32,817 nt of DNA from an uncultured Alphaproteobacteria bacterium (GTDB lineage Bacteria; Pseudomonadota; Alphaproteobacteria; HIMB59; GCA-002718135): NCBI GenBank assembly GCA_902602135.1, contig CACKQA010000005.1:1-32817 (forward strand), given 5' to 3'. Shown in pieces: positions 10,494-19,500 of the stretch. The translations under genes were made by a program, and so were the position numbers. Position 1 is the first letter of the stretch. The number at the start of each line of letters is the position of its first letter. The notes under the pieces were generated by a model. The model saw only the letters and a list, made by a program, of their open reading frames with translations. It did not search any database and had not been told where the DNA came from.

Positions 10494-11630
10494 ATGGAAA
10501 CATTCAATAGCTTTACAGACCTTTTTTTAGATGTTTGGAATAACGGTGTTTTTGGCATAAATGCTACAGATATCATAGTAAGCCTATTAATTTTCTTACT
10601 TTTTTATTTACTTAGAAGGCTTATAGCTAGATTTATTCTTAATCGATTATCAAGTATTGTTTCAAAAACTTCCAATCAAATTGATGACGCTGTTATTGAA
10701 GTCCTTGATGGACCATTAAAATTTCTTCCTGTTGTTTTAGGTTTCTTTATAGCTTCTTCGTACTTGGATGTTTCTGATAACAATCAAGATTTTTTAGATT
10801 TATTAAATAGATCTTTGATTACAATTTTTATATTCTGGTTATTACATCAATTGATTATACCTTTTTCATTTGTAATAAAAAACTTTGAGTCAAAAATTTC
10901 AAAGCCATTAGTTGATTGGACTCTTAAAGGTTTAAAAATTCTTGTTATTGTACTTGGGTCGGTCGCAATATTAGAGTTGTGGGGCATAAGAGTAGGGCCA
11001 GTAATTGCAGGATTAGGTTTATTTGGTGTAGCTGTAGCACTTGGTGCTCAAGATTTATTTAAAAATTTAATTAGCGGTATTATGATATTAATGGAAAAAA
11101 GATTTACTGTAGGAGATGTAATATTAGTTTCCGGAGAAGTTGAAGGAGTTGTAGAACAAATTGGATTTAGATCCACACTTGTTAGAAGGTTTGATTCAAC
11201 ACCAGTAATGGTGCCAAATTATAAATTTGCTGAGCAGTCTGTAACTAATTATACAAGAAGACATCATAGACGTATAAGATGGTTAATTGGACTAGAGTAT
11301 AGAACAACAATTGATCAATTAAAAAAAATTAGAGATGAGATAAATACATTAATTGAGAAAGATGATAACTTTGCAAAAAATCAAAATGCAAGTTTCTACG
11401 TTCGAATAGATAGTTTTTCTGATAGCTCTATTGATATGTTAGTACAAACATTTACTGTTACGAATGAATGGGCTGAATTTTTAAAAATTAAAGAAAATCT
11501 TGCAGTAAAAATAATTGAAATTGTTGAAAATAATGAGGCTGGTTTTGCGTTTCCAAGCCAATCACTTTATGTTGAGAAATTATCTGATGAAAAAGCTGAG
11601 ATTTTTAATCCTAAATCTACAAAAAATTAA
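10494..11630 (+). CDS. mechanosensitive ion channel, MscS family
   Basis: VAVALGAQDLFKNLISGIMILMEKRFTVGDVILVSGEVEGVVEQIGFRSTLVRRFD...VPNYKFAEQSVTNYTRR. Confidence 0.93.
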   Translation: METFNSFTDLFLDVWNNGVFGINATDIIVSLLIFLLFYLLRRLIARFILNRLSSIVSKTSNQIDDAVIEVLDGPLKFLPVVLGFFIASSYLDVSDNNQDFLDLLNRSLITIFIFWLLHQLIIPFSFVIKNFESKISKPLVDWTLKGLKILVIVLGSVAILELWGIRVGPVIAGLGLFGVAVALGAQDLFKNLISGIMILMEKRFTVGDVILVSGEVEGVVEQIGFRSTLVRRFDSTPVMVPNYKFAEQSVTNYTRRHHRRIRWLIGLEYRTTIDQLKKIRDEINTLIEKDDNFAKNQNASFYVRIDSFSDSSIDMLVQTFTVTNEWAEFLKIKENLAVKIIEIVENNEAGFAFPSQSLYVEKLSDEKAEIFNPKSTKN

Positions 11631-12634
11631 TGAACGAAAGTAATCGTGTTATTTCTGGTTCTCTTTTTATATTAGCTAGTATTGCTGTTGCATTTATACT
11701 AAATTTTTCTCAACCAATAATGGTTCCATTTGTGTTAGCACTGCTTTTAAGGATATTAATTGATCCAATAATTGATTTTCAAACTATAAATCTTCGTGTA
11801 CACAGATTTATAGCAGTTTTTATAAGTATTTGTTTAATTGTACTTTTATTCTCAATTATAGTTCCTTTTATTGTTTCTTCTGTAGCAACATTCTTGGAGT
11901 CTGCAGATGATTATAATCAAAAAGTAATCATTTTAATTGAGGCTGTCATAATACAACTGCAACAATTTGAAATTGATATTGATAGAGAAACAATTAGAAA
12001 TACAATCGCAGAGTTACCCATCACTAATTGGGCTGCAACTATATTAAGTAATAGTGCAAATTTTATTTCAAAGTTTCTTTTGGTTGTAATTATAACATTA
12101 TTTTTATTATTAGGAACTCCTCCTAAAAATACTTCAGATGAATGGGATGATATTATTAGATTAGTAAAAAAATATATATTTACTAAATTTTTAACATCAG
12201 CTTTTACAGGCATTGCAGCAGGATTAATTTATTGGTTTTTAGGTCTAGAATTAGCCTTCATTTTCGGAAGCTTAACATTTATTTTAAATTTCATTCCAGT
12301 TATTGGTTCTGTTATTGCTGTTTTACTTCCATTACCAATTGCTTTCCTTCAATACAACGATCCAACACTAGTTGTATTAATTATAATTTTACCTACGATT
12401 ATTCATCAAATAGTAGGAAATTTTGTAGAACCTAAAATATTTGGTGAGAGTTTTGGATTACATCCAATTACAATTATTTTATCGTTAATATTCTGGGGTA
12501 TGATTTGGGGCTTTATTGGAGTTCTTCTCGCAGCACCTTTAACTGCAATCATCAGAATTTCATTTGAAAGATTTGAAACAACCAAACAAATTGCAAGATT
12601 ATTAGAAGGTAAGATTCATATAAAAGAAAGCTAA
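11630..12634 (+). CDS. AI-2E family transporter
   Basis: Polytopic; NFIPVIGSVIAVLLPLPIAFLQ, FVEPKIFGESFGLHPITIILSLIFWGMIWGFIGVLLAAPLTA; start overlaps mscS stop. Confidence 0.92.
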   Translation: MNESNRVISGSLFILASIAVAFILNFSQPIMVPFVLALLLRILIDPIIDFQTINLRVHRFIAVFISICLIVLLFSIIVPFIVSSVATFLESADDYNQKVIILIEAVIIQLQQFEIDIDRETIRNTIAELPITNWAATILSNSANFISKFLLVVIITLFLLLGTPPKNTSDEWDDIIRLVKKYIFTKFLTSAFTGIAAGLIYWFLGLELAFIFGSLTFILNFIPVIGSVIAVLLPLPIAFLQYNDPTLVVLIIILPTIIHQIVGNFVEPKIFGESFGLHPITIILSLIFWGMIWGFIGVLLAAPLTAIIRISFERFETTKQIARLLEGKIHIKES

Positions 12635-13116
12635 CCTAATATTTTCTTACATATGTCATAGCTAAAACCAGCTCTTGCCATTTTTGCTAATTTTTTTTCA
12701 TAACTTTCATTTTTTTCCAACAATTTCTTTTTTTTAGCAAATATTTTTGCTGACTCTAATTCCCAATTATCGTTATCTTGCTTCATTAAGTTTAAATTAT
12801 TTTGGATTTGAGATTTACTCACTCCTTTTTTAATCAAGTAATTGAAAATAAAATTTTTAGATCTTCCAGAATTTGATAAAGAAAGAATTTTTGTTGAGCT
12901 ATATCTATCGTCATCAATAAATTTATTTTTTTCTAATTTTAAAATTATACTTTCAATAATATCAATGAGTTTTTTTTTCTCAAAATTTGTTAAATTTAAT
13001 CTTAGAATTTTTCTTTTAAGTACACTAACTAAATTATTCTTTGAGGAATCATACTTGCTTAAGTAATCAACGGCATATTTTAAGAGTTTTTTTTCGTCCA
13101 CTAAATTAATATACAA
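12631..13116 (-). CDS. recX: RecX-family regulatory protein
   Basis: Small Lys-rich protein with RecX-like pattern (FIDDDRYSST, GVSKSQIQNNL, AKMARAGFSYDICKKIL). Confidence 0.75.
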   Translation of the reverse strand: MYINLVDEKKLLKYAVDYLSKYDSSKNNLVSVLKRKILRLNLTNFEKKKLIDIIESIILKLEKNKFIDDDRYSSTKILSLSNSGRSKNFIFNYLIKKGVSKSQIQNNLNLMKQDNDNWELESAKIFAKKKKLLEKNESYEKKLAKMARAGFSYDICKKILG

Positions 13117-13149
13117 ATAATTTAAATATATTAAAAGAAAACTCCTAAT

Positions 13150-13920
13150 ATGGTTTACTATAATTATCTTTGTTTTCTTACATTAGTAAAAAAAGAAGTA
13201 TTTAGGTTCTTAAAAGTTGGAATACAAACTGTGATTGGACCAGCTATTAGCTCTTTATTATTTTTAGCTGTTTTTAGTTTAGCTTTAGGTAGATCTGTAA
13301 ATTCTATAAATGGTATTGATCTTCCTTATTTTATAGCACCTGGTTTGATAATGATGACTATGCTTCAAAACTCTTTTGCTAATTCGGCATCAAGTATTGG
13401 TCAATCAAAATTTCAAGGTAATATTGTAGACATATTAATGGCCCCATTAAACAATGTTGAATTAGCATTCGGATTTATAATTGGCTCAATTTGCAGAGGT
13501 GTTGTGTGCGGTATAGTAACAACTTTAGGAGTTATGATATTTGTGCCAGTTCATGTACACTCTTATACAGCACTTTTATTTTTTACATTAATGGGGTGTA
13601 CAATGATGGGAACTTTGGGAACAATTGTTGGTATATGGGCAGACAAATGGGATCAACAACAAGGTATAACTAATTTTATAGTTTTGCCTCTTACTTTTTT
13701 GTCTGGAACATTTTATTCAATTTCGAGACTTCCAGAGTTTTGGCGGACAGTTTCCTCATTCAATCCATTCTTCTATAATATTGATGGTTTCAGATATGCT
13801 TTTACAGGTATTTCTGATAGCTCATTAATCCAAGGATCAATCTTCTTAATAATTATTAATATTATATTAATTTTATTATGCTATTTTATGTTTCGCAAAG
13901 GATATAAAATTAAATTTTAA
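13150..13920 (+). CDS. ABC-2 type transporter permease
   Basis: Polytopic; LPYFIAPGLIMMTMLQNSFANSASSIGQSKFQGNIVDILMAPL, FWRTVSSFNPFFYNIDGFRYAFTG. No ATPase gene adjacent. Confidence 0.88.
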   Translation: MVYYNYLCFLTLVKKEVFRFLKVGIQTVIGPAISSLLFLAVFSLALGRSVNSINGIDLPYFIAPGLIMMTMLQNSFANSASSIGQSKFQGNIVDILMAPLNNVELAFGFIIGSICRGVVCGIVTTLGVMIFVPVHVHSYTALLFFTLMGCTMMGTLGTIVGIWADKWDQQQGITNFIVLPLTFLSGTFYSISRLPEFWRTVSSFNPFFYNIDGFRYAFTGISDSSLIQGSIFLIIINIILILLCYFMFRKGYKIKF

Positions 13921-13922
13921 AT

Positions 13923-15101
13923 ATGGTTAGTAAACTTTTATCAAACGTGATGCCAACTTATGGGAACAAATCTCTTGAATTTGTAAAAGGCAAAGGATGT
14001 TATTTATACTCTAGTCAAAATACAAAATATTTAGATTTTGCAAGTGGAATAGCCGTAAATTCTCTTGGTCATTGTCATCCTAAACTTATAGAGGCGCTTA
14101 ATAAGCAATCGAAACAACTTTGGCATGTTTCAAACTTATATAAAATTAAAAAACAGGAACAATTTGCAAAATTACTTTGTAAAAATTCTTTTGCAGACAA
14201 AGTCTTTTTTACTAATTCAGGAGCTGAATCTATTGAATGCGGAATTAAAATAATAAGAGGATATCATTCATATTACAAGACTAACAAAACAGAGATTATT
14301 ACTTTTGATGGCGCTTTTCATGGAAGAACTTATGGAGCACTTTCTGCACAAAAAAACAAAAAATACTCTAATGGTTTTGGCCCTATGCTTAAAGGGTTTA
14401 AACAAATCGAATTTAATAATGAAAAAAAATTAATATCGGCAATAAACAAAAAAACAGCTGGTATTATTATTGAACCAATTCAAGGAGAAGGAGGTATTCG
14501 CCCTGCCAATCTAAGTTTTTTAAAATTACTAAGAAAAATCTGTAACGAAAAGAAAATCTTACTTTTTTTTGATGAGGTTCAGTGTGGATTTGGAAGATCA
14601 GGTAAATTATTTTCACATGAATGGGCAAAAATAAAACCTGATATTATGTCTGTAGCAAAAGGTATTGGATCGGGTTTTCCACTTGGTGCTTGTATGTCAA
14701 CAAACAAAGCATGTGTTGCAATGACTAAAGGTAGTCATGGATCAACTTATGGTGGTAATCCGTTAGCCATGAGTGTAGGTTTAGAAGTCTTAAAAATTAT
14801 CTCTAATAAAACATTTCTTAAAAAAGTTGATAAAACAGCGAGATATTTCTGGAAAAATTTAAAAAAATTAGAGAATTCATCAAATATTATTTCAGAGGTT
14901 AGAGGTGCAGGACTTTTATTGGGAATTAAAACAAATATTAGCAATATAGATTTTTCTGAACAACTTAAAAAAAATAAATTACTAAATGTACCTGCTGCAG
15001 ATAATACAGTAAGATTAGCCCCACCACTTATTGTATCTTATAAAGAGATTGATAAATCATTAACAATAATTAAAAAAAGTTTAAAAGAACTATCAAGATG
15101 A
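13923..15101 (+). CDS. argD: acetylornithine/succinyldiaminopimelate aminotransferase
   Basis: Class III PLP aminotransferase motifs: FASGIAVNSLGHCHP, FFTNSGAESIE, FDGAFHGRTYGALSAQ, FDEVQCGFGRSGKLF, SVAKGIGSGFPLGA; followed by argF. Confidence 0.93.
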   Translation: MVSKLLSNVMPTYGNKSLEFVKGKGCYLYSSQNTKYLDFASGIAVNSLGHCHPKLIEALNKQSKQLWHVSNLYKIKKQEQFAKLLCKNSFADKVFFTNSGAESIECGIKIIRGYHSYYKTNKTEIITFDGAFHGRTYGALSAQKNKKYSNGFGPMLKGFKQIEFNNEKKLISAINKKTAGIIIEPIQGEGGIRPANLSFLKLLRKICNEKKILLFFDEVQCGFGRSGKLFSHEWAKIKPDIMSVAKGIGSGFPLGACMSTNKACVAMTKGSHGSTYGGNPLAMSVGLEVLKIISNKTFLKKVDKTARYFWKNLKKLENSSNIISEVRGAGLLLGIKTNISNIDFSEQLKKNKLLNVPAADNTVRLAPPLIVSYKEIDKSLTIIKKSLKELSR

Positions 15102-15994
15102 AGAATTTTATTGATATTAATAGTTTTAAAAAAAAAGAAATTGATGAAATAATTTCTCTTGCTAAAAAAATCAAAAAAAACCCAAAAAAATATTCTTCAT
15201 CTTGCAAAGATAAAACTCTCGGTTTAATTTTCGAAAAACAATCACTAAGAACCAGACTAAGCTTTAATGTTGGTATGCAAAAATTAGGAGGTTCTGTTTT
15301 AGAATTGAAAAGTAAAGATATTGGCTTTGATAATAAAAGAGAAAAAGCTGAAGATGTTCTTAATGTATTAAGTCAATATATTGATTGCATAATGATAAGA
15401 AATAATAATCACAAACAAATAGTAAATTTAAGCAAAGAAAATATTTTGCCGATTATAAATGGTTTAACTGAATATAGTCATCCATGCCAAATACTTGGTG
15501 ATTTTTTAACTCTACAAGAGCATCTTAAAAGTATAAAAAATGCTAATATTGCTTGGATAGGTGATTATAATAATGTCTTACGCTCTCTTATTCATCTGCA
15601 AAATATTTATAATTTCAAACTAAATTTAATCATTCCTAAAGAAATTTTTAAAAATTATAATAAAGAGTTTCAACAATTCAAAAATAAAAATTTAAACCAT
15701 TTTTTTGATCCTATATTAGGTACAAAAAATTCAAATTGTATAATGACTGATGTTTGGGTTTCTATGGGTGAAAAAAATAAAAATAAAGAAAAATATTTCA
15801 AAAATTATACCGTAAATAAAAAAATTATTAGCAATGCTAAAAATAATGTAATATTTATGCACTGCTTACCTGCAAAAAGAGGACAAGAAGTGACATCAGA
15901 AGTTCTTGATGGAAAAAATTCTGTTGTATTAATGCAAGCAAAAAATAGAATGTATGTTCAACAAGCTATATTAATTTATGTACTTAAAAAGTAG
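15098..15994 (+). CDS. argF: ornithine carbamoyltransferase
   Basis: EKQSLRTRLSF, EYSHPCQILGDF, TDVWVSMGE, FMHCLPAKRGQEV; 4-nt overlap with argD. Confidence 0.93.
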   Translation: MKNFIDINSFKKKEIDEIISLAKKIKKNPKKYSSSCKDKTLGLIFEKQSLRTRLSFNVGMQKLGGSVLELKSKDIGFDNKREKAEDVLNVLSQYIDCIMIRNNNHKQIVNLSKENILPIINGLTEYSHPCQILGDFLTLQEHLKSIKNANIAWIGDYNNVLRSLIHLQNIYNFKLNLIIPKEIFKNYNKEFQQFKNKNLNHFFDPILGTKNSNCIMTDVWVSMGEKNKNKEKYFKNYTVNKKIISNAKNNVIFMHCLPAKRGQEVTSEVLDGKNSVVLMQAKNRMYVQQAILIYVLKK

Positions 15995-16550
15995 TTTTAC
16001 CTTAATTTTATTTTTGGTGTTATCATGTCAACCAGTTGAAATATTAAGACCAATTGAAATTGATACTTCAAATCTTGATACTATTTCAATTTATTCAAAA
16101 AATATTGAAATTAATAAAAAATATAATTCTGTTTTTTCTCAAAATAACATTGAAGAACAAATCCAAAAATCACCGATTGATGTAATTGTGGAATGGCATA
16201 ACAAAAACATATTAAAAATTGGAAATGAAAATAAATTAGTTATTAATATTTTAGATGCATCTATTACAAAAAATGAAATTGAGAATGTTGATGCAAAAAA
16301 ATATGAAGAAAAAACTATATATAAATATGAATTATTTTTTTTAGTTGAATATGAACTCTACGATGACAGTGGTTTTTTAAAGGCAAATACTACTGTTCAA
16401 ACTTCTAGATCTACAACATCTCAAAAATATATTTCATTAAATGAAGTTGAAATAATTATTAATGAATTATTATTAACAACAATGAAAGATTATATTAACG
16501 AAACAAAAAACCAATTATCTATTTATATGGGAGATTATCTAAGTATTTAA
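15978..16550 (+). CDS. predicted lipoprotein of unknown function
   Basis: Lipobox (LILFLVLSC) at N-terminus; overlaps argF 3' end by 17 nt. Confidence 0.65.
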   Translation: MYLKSSFTLILFLVLSCQPVEILRPIEIDTSNLDTISIYSKNIEINKKYNSVFSQNNIEEQIQKSPIDVIVEWHNKNILKIGNENKLVINILDASITKNEIENVDAKKYEEKTIYKYELFFLVEYELYDDSGFLKANTTVQTSRSTTSQKYISLNEVEIIINELLLTTMKDYINETKNQLSIYMGDYLSI

Positions 16551-17995
16551 GCTCTCCAAAAATTAATAGATAATAAAACTAGTACTGTAAAAATTTCTAG
16601 TCTTCCAATAATCATTGTTAGAGACAATATCCATTTAGCTCCATTGTCTAATAAAAAATAATTTCCGCTAGGTCCTATCATTTCACCTAAACCAGGGCCA
16701 ACATTTGAAATTGCAGAAGCAGCTGCTGAAAAGGCAGTTAAAAAATCTAAATTGAACAAGCTTAAACTTACTGCTGATAAAATAAATAAAAATATATACA
16801 TAAAGAAAAAGCCCATAATGGAGTTATAAGTGTTTTCATTAACTGACTTCCCATTAAATCTCATCATCAATACTGCATGAGGTTGAGTCAGTTTCCTTAT
16901 TTGGGTAATTGCTCCTCTAAAAAGTATTTGCAATCTAAATATTTTAATTCCTCCTGTGGTTGATCCTGCACACCCACCAATAAACATAATTATAATCATT
17001 ATTACAATGCCAAAACTTCCCCAATTAGAAAAGTTACTACTAGTATAGCCGGTGCCAGTTAAAATTGATGTAATATTAAATAAAGCAATTCTAAAAGCAG
17101 AAATTGCATCTATAGATTGATTAGTAATTAGCCAAATTGTCGTTAATAAAATAATTATAAATAAAATTAGAAAGAATAATTTTATTTGATCATCTTTAAA
17201 AATAAAATTTTTTTGATTATGTAAAAATTGCAAATACAAGACAAATGGTAAACTTCCTACCAACATAAAAATAATACTTATACTTTCAATCTTAAATGAA
17301 TTAAAATATGAAAATGATTCATCATAATTAGAAAATCCACCAGTTGAGATAGTAGTCATTGCATGAATAATTGAATCAAAACCTTGCATTCCATTTAGAA
17401 AATACAAAAAGGCACAAATAATTGATAATGATACGTACAGTAGAAATAATTCAATTACAAATCGATTAACTTTAGGAATTGTTTTTTCATAAGGATCATC
17501 ATGTTCCATGTGTAGCAGTTGCATTCCACCAATTTGTAACGTTGGCAAAATAGCCATTGCAAGAACAATTATTCCTATACCACCAAACCATTGGAGAAGA
17601 GATCTCCAAATTAATATACCCTCTGATAAGTTTTCTAAATTATTAATAACAGTTGCACCAGTTGTAGTAATTCCACTTACTGACTCAAAAAAAGCATCTG
17701 TATATGAAAGGGAAGATGATGAATACACAAATGGAATTGCACCAAAAAGAGATATTACTAACCAAGATGAAATTGTTAACAAAAATGCCTGCCTTATTCC
17801 AAGCTTAATATCTTTTTTTCTAAATGAAAAATATAAAATTATACCAATAAAAAATGTTATTAAGCTTGAGTAAAAAAATTGTAACCAATCATAATTACCA
17901 TAATAAAGGTCAAAGAACATTGGTATGAGCATTGCTACTGCTTCAATACATATCAGCATTCCAATTATGTTTAATATCGACCTGAAGTCTCTCAT
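16547..17995 (-). CDS. trkH: TrkH-family potassium uptake protein
   Basis: SGITTTGATV, MTTISTGGFSNYD, TGTGYTSSNFSNWG, GGCAGSTTGGIKIFRLQ, SAISNVGPGLG. Confidence 0.95.
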   Translation of the reverse strand: MRDFRSILNIIGMLICIEAVAMLIPMFFDLYYGNYDWLQFFYSSLITFFIGIILYFSFRKKDIKLGIRQAFLLTISSWLVISLFGAIPFVYSSSSLSYTDAFFESVSGITTTGATVINNLENLSEGILIWRSLLQWFGGIGIIVLAMAILPTLQIGGMQLLHMEHDDPYEKTIPKVNRFVIELFLLYVSLSIICAFLYFLNGMQGFDSIIHAMTTISTGGFSNYDESFSYFNSFKIESISIIFMLVGSLPFVLYLQFLHNQKNFIFKDDQIKLFFLILFIIILLTTIWLITNQSIDAISAFRIALFNITSILTGTGYTSSNFSNWGSFGIVIMIIIMFIGGCAGSTTGGIKIFRLQILFRGAITQIRKLTQPHAVLMMRFNGKSVNENTYNSIMGFFFMYIFLFILSAVSLSLFNLDFLTAFSAAASAISNVGPGLGEMIGPSGNYFLLDNGAKWILSLTMIIGRLEIFTVLVLLSINFWRA

Positions 17996-18007
17996 TGTAT
18001 TTGTGAA

Positions 18008-18400
18008 TTAATTTAATTTATTATTTTCAAATGGTGTATCTAATGAAAACTGAGGTATTTGAACATCAAAAGAATTTCCATCATCGCCTTGCATCTCATA
18101 ACTTCCTTCCATGAAACCTGAAGAAGTAGTTAAAGGTGTGCCACTAGTATACTCAAACTTTTCACCTGGATTTAATATAGGTTGTTCGCCTACAACACCT
18201 TTTCCTCTTACTTCTTGAAGAGTACCATTAGCATCAATAATTTTCCAATGCCTGTTTACAAGCTGTACTTTTTCATTACCTTGGTTATCAATTATTACTT
18301 TATAAGCCCATACATAATGCTGATCTTCAGGCTCAGATTGGTCTTCAAGATAATAAGGCTTAACAGTAATATTTATTTTTTTTGTAGTTTTGGAATACAT
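18008..18400 (-). CDS. apaG: ApaG-domain protein
   Basis: YVWAYKVIIDNQGNEKVQLVNRHWKIIDANGTLQEVRGKGVVGEQPILNPGEKFEYTSGTPLTTSSGFMEGSYEM. Confidence 0.95.
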   Translation of the reverse strand: MYSKTTKKINITVKPYYLEDQSEPEDQHYVWAYKVIIDNQGNEKVQLVNRHWKIIDANGTLQEVRGKGVVGEQPILNPGEKFEYTSGTPLTTSSGFMEGSYEMQGDDGNSFDVQIPQFSLDTPFENNKLN

Positions 18401-18440
18401 TGAAAGAAGCTCAATATACCAAAATATTTATAAACAAAAG

Positions 18441-19349
18441 TTAATTTGTTTTTTTTATTTCCACTCTTCTATTTGCGGGCTGTTTGGTGTCATCTGGAGT
18501 ATCTACAGCTAAAGATTCCTCCCCTTTGCCTAAAATTTTAATACTACTTTGATTAATTCCATAATTAATTAAAATTTCTTTTACTACCTCTGCTCTTTTG
18601 ATTGATAATGATAAATTATATTTGTTTGTTCCTTTAGTATCAGTATGTCCAACGACAAGATATTCACTAATATCACTTCCATAATTATTTAAAAATTTTT
18701 TTATTTTATCTTTACTAACTTCAGATAAATTGAATTGATCAAAATCAAAATAAATTATTTGCATTAATTCTTTATTTTCATTTTTAGTCACAATAGTTAC
18801 TTCATCTTTTGTTTCATTTTCTAAATTATTATCTTTGTTATCTGAAGTTTCCTGCTCATTTTCCTGAGTAGATATTTTTTCATAAATATTATGCATGGCT
18901 TTTAAGAAATCATTCTTGCAACTATTAATATCCCATGTTTGCCAATTTTCCTCCTGTTGCTCTGACCAGCAATCTAATGACGAAATAGCTCTTGCCAAAT
19001 TAATAGGATCAATATTTTTAGCATCTTTATAAATTGTCATAAGGTTTTCATATGCAATTTTTATTTCATTAATATTTTCTTCTGGAATTTTCCAATATGA
19101 AATTTCTTCTGGATATATTTCATCAGTTTCTAAACTCTTGAGAGCTTTTTCAGAATATAATTTTGCAGAATTCCAATCGTGCATTTCTTCTGCCTCGAAA
19201 CTAGCTCTTTTTTTGTATTCGGATAGTAAGTGTTCTTGAAAGTTTTTTGGCTCTATACTTTCCATTTTAGAGAGTTGTTTATAACTAGCTGAACAACCGC
19301 CTAAAAAAATTAGTAAAAAGATAATAGGTAGTAATAATTTAAATTTCAT
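18441..19349 (-). CDS. OmpA-family lipoprotein (peptidoglycan-associated C-terminal domain)
   Basis: Lipobox FLGGC; C-terminal OmpA motif YFDFDQFNLSE...VVGHTDTKGTNKYNLSLSIKRAEVVKEIL...QPANRRVEI. ORF-track start at 19358; internal Met preferred. Confidence 0.88.
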   Translation of the reverse strand: MKFKLLLPIIFLLIFLGGCSASYKQLSKMESIEPKNFQEHLLSEYKKRASFEAEEMHDWNSAKLYSEKALKSLETDEIYPEEISYWKIPEENINEIKIAYENLMTIYKDAKNIDPINLARAISSLDCWSEQQEENWQTWDINSCKNDFLKAMHNIYEKISTQENEQETSDNKDNNLENETKDEVTIVTKNENKELMQIIYFDFDQFNLSEVSKDKIKKFLNNYGSDISEYLVVGHTDTKGTNKYNLSLSIKRAEVVKEILINYGINQSSIKILGKGEESLAVDTPDDTKQPANRRVEIKKTN

Positions 19350-19361
19350 AGAGTACAAATA

Positions 19362-19410
19362 TCAAAATTTGCTGTCAAAACTAAGACGAAATTTTGACCT
19401 AATTAAGGTC
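19362..19410. promoter_or_regulatory. cluster of nested inverted repeats upstream of the DmdA/GcvT-like gene
   Basis: TCAAAATTT (19362-19370)/AAATTTTGA (19389-19397); GTCAAAA (19374-19380)/TTTTGAC (19392-19398); GACCT-AATTA-AGGTC (19396-19410). All in the divergent intergenic region. Confidence 0.45.
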
Positions 19411-19500
19411 CACCATTTTTTTTACATCGCCTACATTTTATCATTGCAGAGTATTTAAAGATTAAATACAGAAATAGCATATTTATTTAAGGAGTTTATA

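Noticed and set aside
11917-12435. ORFs at 11917-12213 (-) and 12232-12435 (+), also 12842-13066 and 13491-13673 (+), 14747-14944 (-), 17508-17873 and 18182-18403 (+), 19630-19887, 20285-20491, 22204-22464, 23519-23716 and 25732-25971 (-)
   Set aside because: All lie within confident genes in other frames or on the other strand with no recognisable domain.
15098-15994. SLRTR instead of STRTR in the carbamoyl-phosphate motif of ArgF
   Set aside because: All other OTC motifs (HPCQ, DVWVSMGE, HCLP) are intact and I believe SLRTR occurs in other OTCs; not strong enough to suggest altered activity.
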